DNA from: Uliginosibacterium gangwonense DSM 18521
Lineage (GTDB): Bacteria; Pseudomonadota; Gammaproteobacteria; Burkholderiales; Rhodocyclaceae
DNA length: 64,000 nt
NCBI RefSeq assembly: GCF_000373965.1
Contig: NZ_KB892865.1
Span: forward strand, 15,338 to 79,337
Reading direction: 5' to 3'
Below, piece by piece: positions 60,099 through 64,000 of this stretch. The position numbers and the translations under genes were made by a program. The notes beneath the pieces are model-generated. The model was not told where the DNA came from and made no database searches. It saw only the letters and a program-made list of their open reading frames with translations. The first letter of the stretch is position 1; every line of letters starts with the position of its first letter.

Positions 60099-61106
60099 TC
60101 AAAAAACACCAGTAGCAAGTTCTGTGATTTCGATTGAGAAATCTTGTGTAGGTGTCTCACAGTACTTGCTACCATCAGCATTATCACAGATAAGAGCGAA
60201 ACCAAGCCCCCCAAAATTTGCTATATCATTAACATACGCATTGTAATTGTTGCGGGTTGTAAGGCTTGGATCGAGTTCCGTTTTATCCGTGAAAGTTCTA
60301 TTAATATGCTGGACTCTCCCATAACTATCAGTATAGGTTATCCAATACGTTTCAGCCCCTTTGGTAACTTGCATCGTAACGTCGTACGTTACATTATCTG
60401 ACAGCCAGTGCGTATTTTCTGTAGTGATAGTATTGTTATTAGACCCTATGTCAAAATCGTATCCATAATGCGAAGGCGAAACAGCAGGAGGAACTATCCA
60501 ACTTGACGCCATGTTGCAGTAGGACTTATTCAGGCAATATCTCTCGAAAAGTAGATCATTGGCAGAATCAGGGCTTACCGGATCATTAACCTTGAAGATC
60601 ATTCCTCTGCCAACATACTCAACTCCCGATGCTTTAGGAGAGAGAATCATATTGGAACGGGTGAGCACTGCAATATGAGCGCCCGGCACCATTGCCGAGA
60701 AGAAGTTACTGGCTTTAAGTTTGAAGTGTACCCATTGAACATTTCCTACTGCATTCCCATTTCTGGCAAAAATAGGTCCTCCTTCATTACTTATCGCGTC
60801 GTTGTACGTGTTAAACCACCTATTGCCAACGGCATTCTTTCCAAACTTCACCCACCCAAAATCAGAGTAATACTCATTTCTCTCCACGATCCCTGACGAT
60901 TTTATAGACTTAAACTCAACCGTCGTCGGGATACACGGAGATTGTAAATCTATCAAAGAGTCCCCTGAATAATAATTAACACCATTTGATGATGCGATAT
61001 GGTTGTATATTCCCAAACATCCCGACGAGATTGCGGCCTTTGCTTGAAAACTAAATGTACACAACACCGCGCAGGTCGCCAGAGATAAATATCTATTTAT
61101 AAACAC
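60099..61106 (-). CDS. Secreted protein of unknown function
   Basis: A 335-residue protein with a typical Sec signal peptide (MFINRYLSLATCAVLCTFSF, then QAKA before AISSG, cleaved near residue 24). The mature part is rich in Asn, Ser and Tyr, with several Cys pairs (YCLNKSYC; LICDNADGSKYCE) and Tyr/Trp-rich beta-like segments (FGWVKFGKNAVGNRWFNTYN, YWITYTDSYGRVQHINRTFT). No family is recognised. It is AT-rich and convergent with the pore-forming toxin, so it could be a cargo gene such as an adhesin, toxin partner or enzyme. Confidence 0.68.
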   Translation of the reverse strand: MFINRYLSLATCAVLCTFSFQAKAAISSGCLGIYNHIASSNGVNYYSGDSLIDLQSPCIPTTVEFKSIKSSGIVERNEYYSDFGWVKFGKNAVGNRWFNTYNDAISNEGGPIFARNGNAVGNVQWVHFKLKASNFFSAMVPGAHIAVLTRSNMILSPKASGVEYVGRGMIFKVNDPVSPDSANDLLFERYCLNKSYCNMASSWIVPPAVSPSHYGYDFDIGSNNNTITTENTHWLSDNVTYDVTMQVTKGAETYWITYTDSYGRVQHINRTFTDKTELDPSLTTRNNYNAYVNDIANFGGLGFALICDNADGSKYCETPTQDFSIEITELATGVF

Positions 61107-61455
61107 TTTTTCTTCCTAACGTTGCAGTTAATAAACTTTTCATGCCATTAAAATACGGAGAAATCCAGCATCACTAGCAAACGAAACACTAAAAAATTGT
61201 CATACAAATGAAATATTCATGATGCTATTTGTCATGTTACCAGACTAACTTAAGTAAATATTTATATCGAATTGGGGATTCCCCTGTAGTTAGAAAGTAT
61301 TAACACCATTCGATGACACACCAACGATTTAAAATCACATATATTTTGGCAAAACAAATACCTGCCACGAGCCACTTCCACTCTGTCCCTATTTTTTCTC
61401 CTTGCAGTCTCTAAAACTCTCTGCCAGAGTAACAACCCGTTCTACCGGAATCATC
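61107..61455. promoter_or_regulatory. AT-rich divergent promoter region
   Basis: These 349 bases contain no gene I can support. The sequence is AT-rich (about 61110-61380), suitable for divergent promoters of the secreted protein on - and the primase-helicase on +. No clear palindrome or consensus promoter could be fixed by eye. Confidence 0.4.
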
Positions 61456-63858
61456 ATGCCTGCAATCAAGCTGACCTTTCTCTCTGGGAACACGCCCCTC
61501 ACCAAGCGGATCGTGAAGAACCTTGACGGTTCAATCACTAAGCACGGATACCCGCATGTGGCGAACTTCACAAGCAGGACTGTGCCAGTCAGCACGCTGA
61601 GGGATTTTCACGTCGCGCTATCTGAGTCTCTAAAGAAATCTAACAAGCCATGCTTGTTGAAAGGCACGATCCAGAAGGATCTGTCCAACGAGTCACGTGC
61701 CAAATCCACGTCCAGCAATACCAGCACGGCATGGGTCTGTTTCGACCTGGACCGTGCCCCGTTTTCCAGCCCTGAAGAATTCATGGCGGCTATCGGGTTG
61801 AAGGATGTCAGTTACATCGTTCAATACAGCGCGAGCTACAAACTCAATGCGAAAGACAGGACGCTCAGCGCCCACATCTTCTGCCTGTTGTCCTCCGCAA
61901 TGCAGCCTGGACAACTCAAGGCATGGTTAATGCATTTGAACTTCACGGTCAAGGTACTGCGCAACGCATTGTCCCTGACCAACAGCGCAGGCAGTAACAT
62001 CCACTATCCGCTGGACATCACGGCCTGCCAGAACGACAAGCTACTCTATATCGCTGAACCCACTTTCGTGGGAATGACCAGTCCGATCAAGGCAACAGAA
62101 CGCGTCAAGCTCGCAGCCAAGGACTTGCCGCACATCCCCGTTGAGCGCATCGCCCTAAAACCGCTGGATGCCTTGAACCGGGAACGACGTTCGATCTGGA
62201 ACAAGCTCCGCGAAAACGCGGGACTACCCGCCTGCACCGTCAAGATCAAACAGCAAGGGGAATATACCGTCCAGAACGGCCTGGGGCAGATCTCGGGTTA
62301 TGAAATCATAGACGACGGCGGAGAGTATATCCGCTACAACCTCGCCCATGCCGATGGCAGCATGGGCGACAGCGCTGCGTACTGGCATCCGCGCACGAAC
62401 TTCGAGCTTCTGCATTCGTTCAAGGGCGAAGACAGCATGCTGATGAAGGAGGTCATGCCAGAGCGCTATGCGGAGCTGACACGTGAACTCAAAGGTGAGT
62501 TGCAATCGGTCAGCGAAGATGGCGATGTAATGCTGGCCTTCCGCAATAGCGAAGACAGCGAATACTACAGTTGCCTGTGGAACGAAGCAGAACACACGCT
62601 GTGGCTCAAACGCGTGAAATCAAAGGACGCGCTCAACGATTGGGTGCTCAGCCACGGGCGCCAGCCTGGGCCATTCATACCGACGTGGCGTATCCACTTT
62701 GATCCGACCACGAATACCGTAGTCAATCTGGATGAGAAAACCATCAACACATTCGTCTTGCCACCACTGCTGCGCAACCATGATGAGACAAAGAGCAAGA
62801 CATGGAAGCACATCAAGATACTGGTGACGCATGTACTGGGTAACAACGAGGATTGCGTTGAGCACTTCCTCAATCACCTTGCCGTCGTCTTCCAGACCCG
62901 CCAGAAGCCGGGGACAGCCTGGGTGCTGCATGGCATCTACGGCACAGGCAAAGGGATGTTGGTCAACAACGTACTGCGCGGCATCTTGGGTCAGTACGTA
63001 GCCATCAAACCTGTGGGGCAACTTGAAGACCGCTTCAACGACTGGATTGCCACCGCACTCATCGGCTTCGTCGATGAAATCGAAGTCGATGCATTGGTCA
63101 GCAAGAGTATTGATGGCGATCTGCGCAACATGATTACCGAGCCAACCTTCTCGGTACGTCGTATGCACAGCTCGTCGGTCGAAGTACCGAACTACACGAT
63201 GCTCATCTTCAGTGCGAACAAACCGCAGCCTGTGCGCATCCCGCAAGGAGACCGTCGTTACAACGTTGGTGACTATCAGGCCGTCAAGCTGGAGGTGATG
63301 CTACTGAGCGAGCACAAGCTGACTACCGCACAGTTTCTGAAACACATCGAGAACGAGCTTGCTGCGTTCACACATTACCTGATGACCCGAAAGGCAGACA
63401 GACAGCTCGCACGCACCATCATCGAAACGGAAAACAGAAAGCGGATTCAGGAACTTTCCATTACCAGCGTGGAGGAGACCGCCAGGGCCGTCCTCACAGG
63501 AGACATGGAAAGGCTATTCGGTTTCATGCCAGATGAAGCCCTGCTTGAAGAAACCGGGATGGTGAACTTCATCGCCTCGTCCTACGCAACGCTGATCAAG
63601 CGCTGGGGCAAAGAGTCTGTGTCGTACATCAGTCGTGATGAGCTGCAAGTGGTTTTCCAGCACTGCGTGGGCAACATACCAGAAAGTGCAAACAAGTTTA
63701 CAAGCTACCTGAGACATCACGACATTGTCATCAAAGCCATTCGGCAAGGCAACCGGGTTTTACGCGGCATCGTTGTCGAGTGGCAACTGACACCGGAGCT
63801 GAAGGCAGAACTCTTTCCACCCAAGCCACCGCTCAAGAAACTCAGAAGCATCAAGTAG
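61456..63858 (+). CDS. Primase-helicase (AEP-like N-terminus, SF3/DUF5906-type helicase)
   Basis: An 800-residue replication protein. ATG 61456 (MPAIKLTFLSGN) was chosen; a TTG at 61402 would add 18 residues. At about 94-101, VCFDLDRA has the DxD pattern of AEP primases (Asp97, Asp99), followed by SAHIFCLL (His140). The helicase has Walker A GIYGTGKGML (Lys499) and Walker B IGFVDEIE (Asp540, Glu541), with LIFSANKPQPVRIPQGDRRY as sensor and arginine-finger region. A C-terminal winged-helix-like part follows. It should synthesise primers and unwind DNA at the phage origin. Confidence 0.85.
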   Translation: MPAIKLTFLSGNTPLTKRIVKNLDGSITKHGYPHVANFTSRTVPVSTLRDFHVALSESLKKSNKPCLLKGTIQKDLSNESRAKSTSSNTSTAWVCFDLDRAPFSSPEEFMAAIGLKDVSYIVQYSASYKLNAKDRTLSAHIFCLLSSAMQPGQLKAWLMHLNFTVKVLRNALSLTNSAGSNIHYPLDITACQNDKLLYIAEPTFVGMTSPIKATERVKLAAKDLPHIPVERIALKPLDALNRERRSIWNKLRENAGLPACTVKIKQQGEYTVQNGLGQISGYEIIDDGGEYIRYNLAHADGSMGDSAAYWHPRTNFELLHSFKGEDSMLMKEVMPERYAELTRELKGELQSVSEDGDVMLAFRNSEDSEYYSCLWNEAEHTLWLKRVKSKDALNDWVLSHGRQPGPFIPTWRIHFDPTTNTVVNLDEKTINTFVLPPLLRNHDETKSKTWKHIKILVTHVLGNNEDCVEHFLNHLAVVFQTRQKPGTAWVLHGIYGTGKGMLVNNVLRGILGQYVAIKPVGQLEDRFNDWIATALIGFVDEIEVDALVSKSIDGDLRNMITEPTFSVRRMHSSSVEVPNYTMLIFSANKPQPVRIPQGDRRYNVGDYQAVKLEVMLLSEHKLTTAQFLKHIENELAAFTHYLMTRKADRQLARTIIETENRKRIQELSITSVEETARAVLTGDMERLFGFMPDEALLEETGMVNFIASSYATLIKRWGKESVSYISRDELQVVFQHCVGNIPESANKFTSYLRHHDIVIKAIRQGNRVLRGIVVEWQLTPELKAELFPPKPPLKKLRSIK

Positions 63859-63883
63859 GCAGAAACCACACAGGACATTTTAT

Positions 63884-64000
63884 ATGGGCGAACAACGCAT
63901 CAGAAGCTGGTCGTACTCCAGGCTTATCGACTTCGAATCCTGCCGCTTCAAGGCATGGTTGAAGTACGGCGCACGCATTCCAGATCCGAGTCCCTCCCCT
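63884..64000 (+). CDS. RecB/Cas4-like PD-(D/E)XK nuclease, 3' partial
   Basis: The first 39 codons of a gene cut by the window edge, 25 bases after the primase-helicase. MGEQRIRSWSYSRLIDFESC followed by RFKAWLKYGARIPDP matches the conserved N-terminus of PD-(D/E)XK RecB-family/Cas4-like nucleases (SYSRL, FExC, KYG). A replication- or recombination-associated nuclease is expected. The catalytic part lies outside the window. Confidence 0.75.
   Translation, partial: MGEQRIRSWSYSRLIDFESCRFKAWLKYGARIPDPSPSP

Overview
The window looks like two prophage-type elements lying side by side in a proteobacterial chromosome. A beta- or gammaproteobacterium is likely, judging from P2-type tail genes, a tmRNA- or tRNA-type 3' end used as attachment site, and a type IV pilin operon of proteobacterial style. 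I cannot name the genus. No host housekeeping gene is visible with certainty.

Element 1 (about 1-24490, mostly + strand, high GC) is a P2-like myophage. It enters the window inside baseplate gene J and continues I, tail fibre, fibre chaperone, FI (sheath), FII (tube), E with its -1 frameshift product E', T (tape measure), a small zinc protein, U and D. Next comes cargo absent from P2: a 1684-residue Rhs polymorphic toxin with an AHH-type nuclease tip, followed by an Imm11-like immunity gene. A terminator separates this from the lysogeny switch: a CI/LexA-like repressor and a DUF6794 gene on -, and a Cro-like gene on + that may be leaderless. The early operon then runs through small genes, a tandem Ogr/Delta zinc-finger activator, the HUH replication protein A, an excisionase, the tyrosine integrase and a divergent RelE/NadS-type toxin-antitoxin pair. 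It ends at a 30-nt tRNA/tmRNA 3' end at 24461-24490, which I read as the right attachment site.

Element 2 (from 24491 or about 26650 to beyond the right edge) has podovirus-like architecture. A long leftward late block runs from the small and large terminase subunits (55978-53677) through an AT-rich 744-residue unknown, portal, scaffold, holin, SAR-type lysozyme, N4-gp56/DUF4043-type capsid, adaptor and other virion proteins, to a 2192-residue polyvalent protein with an ADP-ribosyltransferase-like domain and an HExxH metallopeptidase motif. A pilin-membrane protein-pilin operon follows downstream in the same direction. A rightward block (56276 onward) holds small early genes, a repeat-rich control region, a ClyA/HBL-like pore-forming toxin, a primase-helicase and the start of a RecB/Cas4-like nuclease. 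A secreted protein is encoded convergently. Two + strand genes, a membrane-anchored protein and an alpha/beta hydrolase, are embedded antisense in the late block.

The most unusual points are the Rhs toxin/immunity pair in a P2-like phage, the giant ART/zincin virion protein, the pseudopilin operon next to a podovirus, the pore-forming toxin beside palindromic repeats, and the inserted hydrolase cassette. All functions are read from sequence alone; no database search was run.
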